Shown piece by piece: positions 49,428 through 58,831 of a stretch of 64,000 nt of DNA. Every line of letters starts with the position of its first letter. Within the stretch, counting starts at the first letter, position 1. The DNA is taken from NCBI GenBank assembly GCA_004553595.1, contig SFKZ01000004.1:79410-143409 (forward strand). Reading direction: 5' to 3'. The position numbers and the translations under genes are program-made. The notes beneath the pieces were generated by a model. The model worked only from the letters and a program-made list of their open reading frames with translations. It was not told where the DNA came from and made no database searches. Source of the stretch: Methanobrevibacter ruminantium. GTDB taxonomy: Archaea; Methanobacteriota; Methanobacteria; Methanobacteriales; Methanobacteriaceae.

Positions 49428-49676
49428 TTATTTTTGATTATTTTCTCCACTTACAAGCCTGTATGTAACAAATATGCCTGCAGTTTCACTTTTACGAGTT
49501 ATTTTTAAAACTTGACCTTCTTCAGCACCAATAGCTTTAGAAACAGGATCATTTACTTTGATTTTCGGAAGTTGACTAATGTCATAATCAACATCTGCAA
49601 AAATCTCTTCAATTTCATCATCAGACAAAATTTCGTGCTTAGGAACAGCACTATGGTTTAATATATTAAATGCCAA
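49428..49676 (-). CDS. rpoH: RNA polymerase subunit H (Rpo5)
   Basis: 82 aa. HSAVPKHEILSDDEIEEIFA and LPKIKVNDPVSKAIGAEEGQ then VLKITRKSETAG(I)FVTYRLV, the RPB5 C-terminal domain. The start is TTG at 49676, with CGGAGGAA 6 nt upstream, in agreement with the usual N-terminus. First gene of the superoperon. Confidence 0.95.
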   Translation of the reverse strand: MAFNILNHSAVPKHEILSDDEIEEIFADVDYDISQLPKIKVNDPVSKAIGAEEGQVLKITRKSETAGIFVTYRLVSGENNQK

Positions 49677-50146
49677 AATATTCCTCCGATAAAACTTTTT
49701 AAACAATTTGTAATGAAATAACTTTTTTCTAAATGAAATTTCTAATATTAATCATGATTTAAACTTTAAATAACTTTAAATAAAATTTAATTTTTCATTA
49801 ATTTTTTACAATCCCTTACTTCTTCACCATCATAGAATAGATCTAATTCATATCAAAATTCGATAATGCGAATCCTTCATAAACACAAATAATAAATCAA
49901 ACATGATAAAATATTGATTAAAATTAAAAAAAATAGATAAAACACTTGAATTTATGAAATTAAAACATTACCCCCAATTAAAAATATAAATAAATCACCC
50001 AATTCTAGTAGAATAAATTCTAAGTCAAATACAATATAAATTTAAATATGATTTAAATAAGGCATTAATAATTAAAAAATCTTCGAAAAAAATGTTAATT
50101 TAAAAATTTAAATTTAGTAAAGTTAATAAATAAAAAAAAATCAGAG
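49677..50146 (-). promoter_or_regulatory. Upstream region of the RNA polymerase operon
   Basis: 470 bp between rpoH and tRNA-Lys. A TATA-like TTTATATTTTT lies near 49985-49998 on the minus strand, flanked by two AATTGGG words (49998 side and 49976 side), unusual G-containing sites in this AT-rich gap. If this is the promoter, the leader is about 290 nt. No gene seen. Confidence 0.4.
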
Positions 50147-50221
<75 letters not shown>

Positions 50222-50255
50222 GATTAAACAAATGAAATACAATGTGGCTATCTTA

Positions 50256-50272
50256 CTTAACTTATAGTTAAG
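50256..50272 (-). other. Perfect hairpin abutting the tRNA-Asp 3' end
   Basis: CTTAACT-TAT-AGTTAAG at 50256-50272, ending one base before the tRNA-Asp discriminator. It could guide 3' processing or stop exonucleases. Confidence 0.5.
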
Positions 50273-50344
50273 CGCCCTGGCCGGGATTTGAACCCAAGTC
50301 GCGGGCTCGACAGGCCCACATGATAGCCCCTACACCACCAGGGC
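50273..50344 (-). tRNA. tRNA-Asp (anticodon GUC)
   Basis: 72 nt. Acceptor GCCCTGG / CCAGGGC with G discriminator, anticodon loop CTGTCGA giving GTC, T arm GGGTTCAAATCCC. Flanked on both sides by perfect short hairpins. Confidence 0.97.
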
Positions 50345-50352
50345 AAACTATG

Positions 50353-50371
50353 TGAGTATAAATTATACTCA
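50353..50371 (-). other. Perfect hairpin upstream of tRNA-Asp
   Basis: TGAGTATA-AAT-TATACTCA at 50353-50371, ending 8 bp before the mature 5' end. It falls between the TATA-like TTTATATATAATA near 50390-50402 and the gene, where the transcript start is expected. Confidence 0.5.
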
Positions 50372-50495
50372 TAAAATAGTATATTTATTATTATATATAA
50401 ATGTTTCTACTCATCATACTTTGAAATTAATTGAAATTCAAAAAGATTAAATTTCAAATAAAAATCATATGATTAAAATAGATATAATAATAAAA

Positions 50496-50569
50496 TCCCG
50501 ACTGCCGGACTTGAACCAGCAACATTTGGATCTACAGTCCAACGCTCTGCCAAATTGAGCTAAGTCGGG
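50496..50569 (-). tRNA. tRNA-Tyr (anticodon GUA)
   Basis: 74 nt. Acceptor CCCGACT / AGTCGGG with A discriminator, anticodon arm TTGGA-CTGTAGA-TCCAA giving GTA, T arm GCTGGTTCAAGTCCGGC. The first base pair C1-G72 is the archaeal Tyr identity element. No intron. Confidence 0.97.
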
Positions 50570-50580
50570 TAGATACAAAG

Positions 50581-50657
<77 letters not shown>

Positions 50658-50775
50658 CAATATTTATACAACATACTTATTTTATATTACCATAATATAT
50701 AAATGTTTTGGTAAATCATATAACTGATTAGTAAAATCATATAACTGACTCAAATTACACAATCAAATTATATAA

Positions 50776-50849
<74 letters not shown>

Positions 50850-51042
50850 AATGAAAAATCAAAAATAAAATCAAAATTCTAAGGGAATGTTCGATTAGAA
50901 AATATTCAACAATAGTAATTAGTAAAATATCATTTAAATAGTTTACTATTGAATGTATTCTCTTTAAATTAAATAACAAATAACTAAAAAAGAAAAGAAA
51001 AAAGGAAAAATAAAATAAAAATAAAAGAAAAAGAAAGGAAAA

Positions 51043-51672
51043 CTAAGAGAAATAAATTTCCTTTAATTTTCTAGAAGCATCTCTTGGATCATCCGCACTC
51101 ATTATTGCACTTACAACTGAAAATCCATCAATGCCACTGTCCTTTAATGTACTCGCATTTTCTACAGTGATTCCACCAATTGCCACTATAGGAATGTCAA
51201 TAGAATCCACTATTTCCTTTAATTCATCTTTTGAGACTGAATCTGCATCATCTTTAGTGGCTGTAGGAAATACCGCACCAGAGCCTATATAATCTGCACT
51301 ATCCTTCTCAGCTTTTTTAGCCTCTTCAACAGTTGAAGCTGAAATACCTAATATCTTATCTTCGCCTATTATTTCACGAGCGATATCTGCAGGCATATCA
51401 TCTTGGCCAATATGAACACCTTCACTATCAACTGCAAGAGCTATGTCAATTCTATCATTAATCAACAATGGAACACCATATCTGCTGGTGATTTCCTTAA
51501 CCCTTAAAGCCAAATCATAGAACTCCTTAGTTGAAGCAGTCTTTTCACGAAGCTGAACAATGGTGGTCCCACCTTTAATTGCTTCTTCAATAATGTTTAA
51601 GAATTCCTCATCAGTTTTATCCCTACGGTCTGTAACCAAATAAACTGAATAGTCAATATCCTCTTTTTTCAT
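51043..51672 (-). CDS. thiE: Thiamine-phosphate synthase
   Basis: 209 aa TIM barrel. VQLREKTAST (about 39-48), LLINDRIDIALAVDSEGVHIG(Q) with pyrophosphate-binding loops, YIGSGAVFPTATK, and IVAIGGI. Joins HMP-PP and thiazole phosphate to thiamine phosphate. Second in a thiM-thiE pair, 43 bp behind thiM; the ribosome binding site is weak. Confidence 0.95.
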   Translation of the reverse strand: MKKEDIDYSVYLVTDRRDKTDEEFLNIIEEAIKGGTTIVQLREKTASTKEFYDLALRVKEITSRYGVPLLINDRIDIALAVDSEGVHIGQDDMPADIAREIIGEDKILGISASTVEEAKKAEKDSADYIGSGAVFPTATKDDADSVSKDELKEIVDSIDIPIVAIGGITVENASTLKDSGIDGFSVVSAIMSADDPRDASRKLKEIYFS

Positions 51673-51715
51673 TTAACCAACTTTCCTATCTAATTAGATG
51701 TGATACAGATGTTAT

Positions 51716-52615
51716 TTAGATGTTGATTTCAAATAAATTAGCTCTTTCCGCTAATTCTTCAGCAGTTAATTTATATAAATTGTCAATTAATATTGTTCTG
51801 AAGCTGCCAGTACCCAAATCATTTTTCATTACATAATCAGCAGCATTTTCACCTGCAATTGCCATCAAAGCACATGCTGTAATTCCGCCAATCAATGGAT
51901 CATTAGCTCCTACATATGAACCCATAATGGTAGTTAACATACAACCGCTACCAGTAATAAGAGGCATCATCTCATCACCATTCTCAAGACCAAAGGTCAC
52001 CTCACCATCTGAAATAATGTCAATAGGGCCACTTGCAATAACAACAGTATTCAATTCCTTAGCCAATTCTTTTACAACCAATCCATTGACAGCCAAATTA
52101 TCCTTAGAAATAACATCACTTGCTGCTACATCCACACCTTTAGCTACAGAATCATTGCTTTCATCAAGATTGATCAATTTGGTAATCGCTTTGATTTCAG
52201 ACATGTTTCCTCTAATTAATGCAAGAGGGTAATTTTCAACAATTTCCTTTGTCATGTCATTTCTTAGGGCACTTACACCAGCACCTACAGGATCAAATAT
52301 GATAGGCTTATTGATTTCCTTAGCCTGGTTTGCGCTGTTTCTCATCAATTCATTTTGAGCTTTGCTTAATGTACCGATATTTATTACAAGAGCACTTGCA
52401 ATATTTACTATTTCTCCACCTTCTTCAGCACCATTGGACATGATTGGTGATGCCCCAATAGCTAAAGCTGCATTCGCACAATCAGTAACTGTTACAAAAT
52501 TGGTTATGCAAAAAGTCAAAGGAGAAATTTCCTTTACATTTTCCAAAGCGTTTTGAAATCCGTTTAATGCGTTTTTTACGTTTTCACTGTCAGCAATTAT
52601 AATTTCATCTGTCAT
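51716..52615 (-). CDS. thiM: Hydroxyethylthiazole kinase
   Basis: 299 aa, ribokinase-like fold trimer family. CITNFVTVTDCANAALAIGA with SPIMS, FDPVGAGVSALRND and the anion-hole and base motif ITGSGCMLTTIMGSYVGAND. The family is usually about 265 aa; the extra residues are mainly an insertion around 150-170 (DESNDSVAKGVDVAASDVIS) and the N-terminus. Salvages thiazole for thiamine synthesis with ThiE. ATG behind AAAGGT. Confidence 0.94.
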   Translation of the reverse strand: MTDEIIIADSENVKNALNGFQNALENVKEISPLTFCITNFVTVTDCANAALAIGASPIMSNGAEEGGEIVNIASALVINIGTLSKAQNELMRNSANQAKEINKPIIFDPVGAGVSALRNDMTKEIVENYPLALIRGNMSEIKAITKLINLDESNDSVAKGVDVAASDVISKDNLAVNGLVVKELAKELNTVVIASGPIDIISDGEVTFGLENGDEMMPLITGSGCMLTTIMGSYVGANDPLIGGITACALMAIAGENAADYVMKNDLGTGSFRTILIDNLYKLTAEELAERANLFEINI

Positions 52616-52844
52616 TTTATAACCTTTAAAATCTTAAATTTTTTCAACATTCTTATCTTTTATCTTTATTTTTATATAAAGTTTTGTATAATTTATCATG
52701 ATTATTCATTATAAATTAACACGAAATTATAAAAAGTATTTAAAATAACTCGAAAATATGATAAAAATCATTAAAAATTTTTATGAAAAACTATTGAATG
52801 AATAAAAAATAAGAATAAAATTAAAAAAAGAAAAGAAGTAGGAT
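52616..52844. other. thiM-pgk spacer, no gene seen
   Basis: AT-rich. Contains the likely thiM promoter (a TATA-like TTTATATAAAG near 52670 on the plus strand, CTTTATATAAA on the minus strand, about 60 bp upstream of thiM) and the pgk 3' T-runs. Confidence 0.45.
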
Positions 52845-52874
52845 AAATAATTTTTTAGAATCTAAAAATTATTT
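52845..52874 (-). terminator. Long AT hairpin after pgk
   Basis: A stem of about 12-13 pairs with a single-base bulge (AAATAATTTTTTAG at 52845-52858 with CTAAAAATTATTT at 52862-52874), 41 nt past the pgk stop, followed leftwards by T-rich sequence. Confidence 0.5.
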
Positions 52875-52915
52875 ATTATTAAGAAATACTATTATTAATA
52901 TTATTATTTTAAGAA

Positions 52916-54145
52916 TTATTTACCATCAAATAATTCCTTAGACTCTTCAAGAGCTACAACTGCAGGTAATGGATTACCAGCCAACATATCAATGGAAGCT
53001 CCGCCACCACTACTGATATGGTCCATCTTATCCCCATATCCTAAATTAACGGTAGCTGCTGCAATATGTCCTCCACCAATAACTGAAAATCCTTTAGATG
53101 AAGCTATTGCATTGATGATGTCTTCAGTACCGATTGCGAATTTAGGGTCTTCAAACACACCAGCAGGCCCATTTGCAAAAATGGTTTTTGCCTCTCTTAA
53201 AATCTTGGAATATTTGATCAATGATTCTCTGCCAATATCAAAAATGGAAGCATCAGGAATGTTTTCAATAGTCACATCTGCCCTATCCCCTTGAACACTG
53301 ACAGCAACATCAGTAGGGTAAACGATCTTATCTCCAAACCTTTCAATGAGGCCTCTGCATTTATCAACCATATCAAGATATCCTCTTGATTCAATGAAGT
53401 TCTTGTTGGTGGATTTGATATCATAACCTGCTGCCCAAATGAATATATTAGCAACAAGTCCTGAAACAAGGACATAATCCGCTGTGCCGTTTTCCAAAAC
53501 GTTTTCAGTAACTGTAATTGAATCATCTGCCTTCATTCCACCTAAAGCAAAAACACAAGGATGTTGAACATTCTCTAAAGCATTGCCAATAACTGTCAAT
53601 TCTTTTTCCATGACTCTTCCGGCAGCTGATGGAACAGTTCTTGTAAATCCGACCAAGGAGGTTTGAGACCTGTGTGCTGCAGCAAATGCATCATTTACAA
53701 AAAAATCAACTAAAGGAGTCAATGTTTTTACAAGAACAGAAGTAGCTTCTTCCTCAGCGGAACGTTTCAATTGCTCTTCTGAAAAGAACCTGACATTTTC
53801 CAAAAGCAAGATTTGCCCAGGCTCTAAAGCTATGATTGATTCCCTTGCCTTAGATGAGAAGATGGAATCAACATATTTCACTTCCAAACCGACCGCTCTA
53901 GATAAAACGACAGCATGTTGCTCCAATGTGGTAAAATCATCTTTACCTGGACGACTTTGGTGAGCAAGAATAACAGTTTTAGCACCTTTCATAGATAATT
54001 CCTTAATTGTCTCAGCATGCAATTTCATACGGGTGTCATCTAAAATGATTCCAGAATTAGGATCTACAGGAGAGTTGATGTCAATCCTAACTAAAACTGT
54101 TTTGCCATTTACATCAAAATCATCAATAGTATTAAAGTTAGCCAT
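52916..54145 (-). CDS. pgk: Phosphoglycerate kinase
   Basis: 409 aa. N-terminal DDFDVNGKTVLVRIDINSPVD, substrate-binding HQSRPGK, NDAFAAAHRSQTSLVGF, and the nucleotide-binding FSVIGGGHIAAATV and ISSGGGASIDMLAG. In a methanogen it runs mostly in the gluconeogenic direction. ATG at 54145 (MANFNTIDDF) fits the family; the TTG six codons earlier is rejected. It follows tpiA by 41 bp. Confidence 0.96.
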   Translation of the reverse strand: MANFNTIDDFDVNGKTVLVRIDINSPVDPNSGIILDDTRMKLHAETIKELSMKGAKTVILAHQSRPGKDDFTTLEQHAVVLSRAVGLEVKYVDSIFSSKARESIIALEPGQILLLENVRFFSEEQLKRSAEEEATSVLVKTLTPLVDFFVNDAFAAAHRSQTSLVGFTRTVPSAAGRVMEKELTVIGNALENVQHPCVFALGGMKADDSITVTENVLENGTADYVLVSGLVANIFIWAAGYDIKSTNKNFIESRGYLDMVDKCRGLIERFGDKIVYPTDVAVSVQGDRADVTIENIPDASIFDIGRESLIKYSKILREAKTIFANGPAGVFEDPKFAIGTEDIINAIASSKGFSVIGGGHIAAATVNLGYGDKMDHISSGGGASIDMLAGNPLPAVVALEESKELFDGK

Positions 54146-54186
54146 AATTTCACTCAATAACAATCATTTCAATAATTTAGAGAAAA

Positions 54187-54861
54187 TTAAATCTTACTTA
54201 CTAAATCCAATAATGCATCTTTAGGGCTTTCTGCCTTAATGATTCCAGAAGCTAAAAGAACTCCTTCAGCACCTAACTCAATAGCTGCAGCCATATCATC
54301 ACCAGTGGAAATTCCTGCACCGCATAAAACCTTAACACCCTTGTTAATGGCTTTCACCTTGGATACACTTCCCTTTACAACTTCAGGATCAGCTTTGGAA
54401 ACAGGTATTCCAGTACCGATAAGTTCAGGCGGTTCCACTGCAACATAATCTGGGGAAAATGTAGCTGCTGCAACACTTGTTTCAATATTGTTGGTACAGA
54501 CACATGAAATGAGCTCTGCCTCTTTTGTCTTTTTAACAACTTCTGCAATGTCTGCAAGAGTCATTCTACATTCAGAGTGATTCAATAAAGTCCCGTCGAT
54601 ACCGCTTGCTACAAAACTTTCAAACAAGTTACTTCCAGTATGTCCTCCAGGGGATACTGCATCAATATGTTGAGAAAGTACAGGAATATTGGTTTCCTCT
54701 TTAATTCTATAAATATCAATGGCTTGCGGTACAGCAACCATTGTAATTCCAGATTCTTCACCAGCACTTTCTAAAGCATTAGCCAAATCCAATGCCTTTT
54801 CACCACTGGATTCCAAATAAGTTTTAAAATTTAATATAACAACAGGTGTTTTAAGACTCAA
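54187..54861 (-). CDS. tpiA: Triosephosphate isomerase (archaeal short form)
   Basis: 224 aa, the compact archaeal type. Lys of ILNFKTYLES (10-19), catalytic His region LLNHSECRMTLAD, Glu of YVAVEPPELIGTG and phosphate loops CGAGISTGDD and GVLLASGI. The start is TTG with AAGGAGG 7 nt upstream. Operon with pgk; both serve gluconeogenesis. Confidence 0.96.
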   Translation of the reverse strand: MSLKTPVVILNFKTYLESSGEKALDLANALESAGEESGITMVAVPQAIDIYRIKEETNIPVLSQHIDAVSPGGHTGSNLFESFVASGIDGTLLNHSECRMTLADIAEVVKKTKEAELISCVCTNNIETSVAAATFSPDYVAVEPPELIGTGIPVSKADPEVVKGSVSKVKAINKGVKVLCGAGISTGDDMAAAIELGAEGVLLASGIIKAESPKDALLDLVSKI

Positions 54862-55043
54862 ATCAAATCCTCCTTAAAAATTATATAAATAACATCTAGC
54901 ATTTATGCATCTAACATTTTATGCATTTTAGTATGATAAATAATAAATAGAATAATTAAAAAAATTATTACTATATTAATAAAATATATATTCTTAATTA
55001 TATTTAAATTATTTTAATCAACAAAAAAATCAAAAGGATTATT

Positions 55044-55958
55044 ATGGCATTCACTAAAGAAGAACAAGCAAAATTGGAATACAGCGGTTATAGATTTGTA
55101 GGGGAGCACGGCCATGCTGCTGCAAAAATCTGTCATTGGACTAGAAAAAGCATGGTTAATGAAGGAGTGTGCTATAAAGAGCAATTCTACGGAGTGCAAT
55201 CCCACAGATGCCTTCAAATGTCCCCAGCTGTACCATTTTGTAACCAAAAATGCTCTTTTTGCTGGAGAGACTTAAGTCAGACCAGAATAGAATGGGAAGG
55301 GGAATATGATGATCCTAAAACAATTATTGAAGGCGCCATAAAAGCTCAAAACAATCTATTATGTGGTTTTGGTGGAAATAAAAAGGCAGACAAGAAAAAG
55401 CTTGAAGAAAGCAAGAAGCCAACAAACGCTGCAATTTCCCTTGCTGGTGAGCCAACTTTATATCCTGAAATCGATGAACTTTTAGCTGAATTCCACAGAC
55501 AGGATTTCACAACATTTTTAGTGAGCAATGGAATGTACTGGGAAAAACTTGGAAACCTTGAAAACGAACCAACTCAACTGTATGTTTCCTTAGACGCACC
55601 TAACGAGAAAGTGTATAAAGAACTATGTAACCCTCAAATAAATGATGCTTGGAGCAATTTAAACAAAACACTTGAACTGATGAATAGTTTTAACAGCAGA
55701 ACAGCAATTAGAATCACTTCAGTTAAGGGCAAAAACATGATTAACACTGATGAATATGCTAAACTGATCAATAAGGCTAATCCAAAATATGTTGAAGTGA
55801 AAGCATACATGTTTGTAGGGTCTTCCAGAAAAAGATTAAGTCTTGACAATATGCCATCAAATCAGGAAGTTCGTGACTTTGCTCAGGAAATAGCTGATAA
55901 GACAGGTAGAGAATTAACTAAAGAGTCTGAAGTCAGTAGAGTTGTTTTATTGGAATAA
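55044..55958 (+). CDS. taw1: tRNA 4-demethylwyosine synthase (TYW1-like)
   Basis: 304 aa radical SAM enzyme. CNQKCSFCWRD (67-77) is the CX3CX2C motif; SHRCLQMSPAVPFC before it supplies further Cys for the second cluster. AISLAGEPTLYPEIDELLAE and VSLDAPNEKVYKELCNP are family motifs. It builds the tricyclic base of wyosine at G37 of tRNA-Phe from pyruvate. ATG behind AAAGGA. Single-gene unit. Confidence 0.95.
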   Translation: MAFTKEEQAKLEYSGYRFVGEHGHAAAKICHWTRKSMVNEGVCYKEQFYGVQSHRCLQMSPAVPFCNQKCSFCWRDLSQTRIEWEGEYDDPKTIIEGAIKAQNNLLCGFGGNKKADKKKLEESKKPTNAAISLAGEPTLYPEIDELLAEFHRQDFTTFLVSNGMYWEKLGNLENEPTQLYVSLDAPNEKVYKELCNPQINDAWSNLNKTLELMNSFNSRTAIRITSVKGKNMINTDEYAKLINKANPKYVEVKAYMFVGSSRKRLSLDNMPSNQEVRDFAQEIADKTGRELTKESEVSRVVLLE

Positions 55959-56026
55959 AAATAGAATTAATAAATTATAAAAATAAATAGAAAAAAATAG
56001 AAAAAAGAAAAGATTAAATGAAAAGT

Positions 56027-57148
56027 TTATTTAGCTTCTTGTGCTTTAATCTCTTCACACATTGCAACTGCTTTTTTAGCAGCTTCTTCTAATGAGATTT
56101 CATAAGGAATGCCTGCTTCTTCAAGTAATCTTTGACCTTCCTCTTCATTTGTACCAGTAAGTCTTGTTACAATGTTTACATCCCCTTTATTATCTTCTAA
56201 AGCTGCAATTACGCCTCTTGCAACATCATCCGCTCTGGTAATACCACCTAAAACATTAAGGAATACAACTTTTACAGGAGGGTAATTTAAAACTAAGTTT
56301 AAAGCTTTTTTAATGGATTCATCAGATGCTCCACCACCGATATCCAAGAAAGTTGCAGGTTTTCCACCGAATAATGTAACCATATCCATACCTGTTAAGG
56401 TCAATCCTGCTCCATTTCCGATAACTGCAATGTCACCATCAAGCTTTACAAATGCAAAGTCTTTTTTCTTGAATCTGTTTTGTCTTACTTGATCTTGATG
56501 ACGGAATAAAGCATCATTTTCAATTTCCAATTTTGCATCAGCTGCAATCAATCCATCATCAGTTAATATGAGAGGGTTTATTTCTGCAATTTCTGCATCG
56601 TACTTATCATAAACATTATAGAGCTTCCAAATGATAGCACCAATTTGAGACATCAATTCAGAGCTAACTCCCATTTTACGAGCTATTTCACGAGCTTCAT
56701 AAGGCAAGAACTCTTTTAATGGGTCTACATTATACCTAATGATTTTTTCAGGGGATGTCTTAGCCAATTCTTCAATTTCAACCCCACCTTCAGCACTTGC
56801 CATAATGATTGGAGTTTTATTTGCCCTGTCATTTGAAACACTTAAGAAAAATTCCCTTTGGATATTTGCTTTTTCTTCAATGAGCAAGTGTTTTACTTTT
56901 TCACCTTTAATCTCTAACTTTAATAACTCATTAGCTATTTCAAATGCTTCACCAGGGTTATATGCAAACTTAATACCTCCTGCTTTACCTCTTCCACCAA
57001 CTAAAACTTGAGATTTGAGTACAATAGGTCTGCCAAATTCAGTAGCAACTTCCATTGCCTCTTCAGGAGAGTATACAACATGCCCTTCTAAAATTTTAAT
57101 TCCTTCACTTTCAAAAACTTTTTTTGCACTATGTTCAAAAAACTTCAT
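56027..57148 (-). CDS. sucC: Succinyl-CoA ligase (ADP-forming) beta subunit
   Basis: 373 aa. ATP-grasp at the N-terminus (MKFFEHSAKKVFESEGIKIL, LVGGRGKAGGIKFA) and CoA-ligase domain with GNGAGLTLTGMDMVTLFGGK and FLNVLGGITRADDVARG. Makes succinyl-CoA in the reductive incomplete TCA path; the alpha subunit gene is not in the window. ATG at 57148 is chosen over GTG three codons earlier. It lies 267 bp after korC. Confidence 0.95.
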   Translation of the reverse strand: MKFFEHSAKKVFESEGIKILEGHVVYSPEEAMEVATEFGRPIVLKSQVLVGGRGKAGGIKFAYNPGEAFEIANELLKLEIKGEKVKHLLIEEKANIQREFFLSVSNDRANKTPIIMASAEGGVEIEELAKTSPEKIIRYNVDPLKEFLPYEAREIARKMGVSSELMSQIGAIIWKLYNVYDKYDAEIAEINPLILTDDGLIAADAKLEIENDALFRHQDQVRQNRFKKKDFAFVKLDGDIAVIGNGAGLTLTGMDMVTLFGGKPATFLDIGGGASDESIKKALNLVLNYPPVKVVFLNVLGGITRADDVARGVIAALEDNKGDVNIVTRLTGTNEEEGQRLLEEAGIPYEISLEEAAKKAVAMCEEIKAQEAK

Positions 57149-57415
57149 TTTTCTCACTCTTATTTAATAAGCATGAAAATTAGTATGAATTTTAAAAATA
57201 CTTATGAATATTAAATAAATTAAAAAGATAAATGTCCTATGAAAAATTTTTGTAAATATATTTAATATATTGCAATAGAACTGATGTATTATCTTAAACA
57301 TAATATAATATGTTATTTCTTATTATTAAAATTATTTATAAAAAATAGTTAAAATTGAATTAAAAAATTAAAAAATTATTTGAAATATTAAAAAAAGAAA
57401 AAATGATAAAAATAT
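57149..57415. other. korC-sucC spacer
   Basis: 267 bp, AT-rich, with T-runs in the minus-strand transcript after korC and TATA-like stretches near 57290-57330. sucC may therefore be both read through from kor and transcribed from its own promoter. No gene seen. Confidence 0.4.
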
Positions 57416-57961
57416 TTAAAGCAAAGCGTATCCTGCTTCAAATGCTTGAATATTCTTATCCTCAGTACCTTTAGGTACACTGTCTAAAATAGCTTGTTTT
57501 GCTGCATCAACTGAAACGACTTCAGTGACCTTTACAATTGCACCAATCATTACAATGTTTGCAACTATTCTGAGTCCAACATCTTCAGTTGCAGTTTTAG
57601 TTGCAGGTGCTCTGTAAAGCTTTATTTTGTGTTCCTTTACAAAATCAACTATCTCTTCTTCAACAATCATATCTGGATCGATAATCAAGACCCCTTCATC
57701 CTTCAAATCACCCATATATTTAATCAAAGCCTCATGAGACATAGCAACCAAAATGTCTGGACTGGTTACTTTAGGATAGTCGATTTCATCATCATCAATA
57801 ACAACTTCAGTTCTTGAAGCTCCTCCACGAGCTTCAGGACCATAAGATTGGGTTTGAACCGCATTTTTATTATCAAAGAGTGAAGCAGCCTTACCAATGA
57901 TAACTCCAGCCATAATTACTCCTTGACCACCAAAACCAGCTATACGAACTTCAGTTCTCAT
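57416..57961 (-). CDS. korC: 2-oxoglutarate:ferredoxin oxidoreductase gamma subunit
   Basis: 181 aa. EVRIAGFGGQGVIMAGVIIG near the N-terminus and SYGPEARGGASRTEVVIDDD typify the gamma (pro_CH) subunit. ATG at 57961 is 1 nt past the korB stop with GAGGAG upstream, showing translational coupling. Fourth in korDABC. Confidence 0.94.
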   Translation of the reverse strand: MRTEVRIAGFGGQGVIMAGVIIGKAASLFDNKNAVQTQSYGPEARGGASRTEVVIDDDEIDYPKVTSPDILVAMSHEALIKYMGDLKDEGVLIIDPDMIVEEEIVDFVKEHKIKLYRAPATKTATEDVGLRIVANIVMIGAIVKVTEVVSVDAAKQAILDSVPKGTEDKNIQAFEAGYALL

Positions 57962-57962
57962 C

Positions 57963-58823
57963 TTAATCCAACTCCTCAAATGCAGATTTAATAGCGAGTG
58001 GCTTATCTGAATTCTCTTCAGCCAATGCCTTGATGTTAGCAGTTAATTCTGCATGTGGCTTATTAGCAAATTCACCAACAATGATCTTTCCTTCCAATTC
58101 AGCTTCATCCATCTTTTCTGCTCTTCTTTTATTGATGCTGTTTTCCTTGATCCATTCAAACATTTGCAATGGAGTTTTCATTTTGTTTTTACGTCCAAAG
58201 TAAGTTGGACATTGGGAAACAACTTCAATAAATGAGAAACCCTCATTTTCCAAACCTTTTTGAATAGCTTTGGATAATTGAAGCGGATGGGTAGTGGTCC
58301 ATCTAGCAACATAAGATGCACCAGCTGCACTTACAAGCTCAGCTAAATTAAACGGCATGTCTCTTGAACCGTAAGGTGCGGTTGTACCAAAGCTTCCTTT
58401 TGGGGAAGTTGGACTGATTTGACCACCAGTCATACCATAAATATTATTGTTGATACAGATTACAGTAAGATTAATGTTTCTTCTTGCAGCATGAATCAAA
58501 TGATTTCCACCAATGGACGCTGCATCCCCATCACCAGTAAATACAACAACATCCAAGTCAGGGTTTCCTACCTTCAATCCAGTTGCAAAGCTTAAAGCTC
58601 TTCCGTGAGTTGTGTGGAGTGAATCACATTTTGCATAACCCGGGATCCTTGAAGAGCAACCAATACCTGAAACCATAGCAACATTTTCAAAATCTATATC
58701 TGTTCCTTCTAAACCCTTAAAGAATGTACTCATAACGGTACCATTTCCACAACCTGGACAGAATAGGTGTGGCAATCTTTCTTCTCTAAGATATTTTTTA
58801 TATGGGCTTTCCCTTTCTACCAT
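57963..58823 (-). CDS. korB: 2-oxoglutarate:ferredoxin oxidoreductase beta subunit
   Basis: 286 aa. Thiamine-pyrophosphate domain: LFCPGCGNGTVM (20-31), GIGCSSRIPGYAKCDSLHTT HGR region, FTGDGDAASIGGNHLIHAAR with the Mg2+-binding GDGD, and NNNIYGMTGGQISPTSP. CysX2Cys and Cys further on bind the [4Fe-4S] cluster. Catalyses reductive carboxylation of succinyl-CoA to 2-oxoglutarate with KorA. ATG behind GGTGG, 8 nt after korA. Confidence 0.95.
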   Translation of the reverse strand: MVERESPYKKYLREERLPHLFCPGCGNGTVMSTFFKGLEGTDIDFENVAMVSGIGCSSRIPGYAKCDSLHTTHGRALSFATGLKVGNPDLDVVVFTGDGDAASIGGNHLIHAARRNINLTVICINNNIYGMTGGQISPTSPKGSFGTTAPYGSRDMPFNLAELVSAAGASYVARWTTTHPLQLSKAIQKGLENEGFSFIEVVSQCPTYFGRKNKMKTPLQMFEWIKENSINKRRAEKMDEAELEGKIIVGEFANKPHAELTANIKALAEENSDKPLAIKSAFEELD

Positions 58824-58831
58824 TTTACCAC

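Noticed and set aside
50713..50750. Two AAATCATATAACTGA repeats as a C/D RNA or operator
   Set aside because: CTGA words are there but no C box; the repeat is short and sits in the tRNA-Pro/Thr spacer, so it is only a weak direct repeat.
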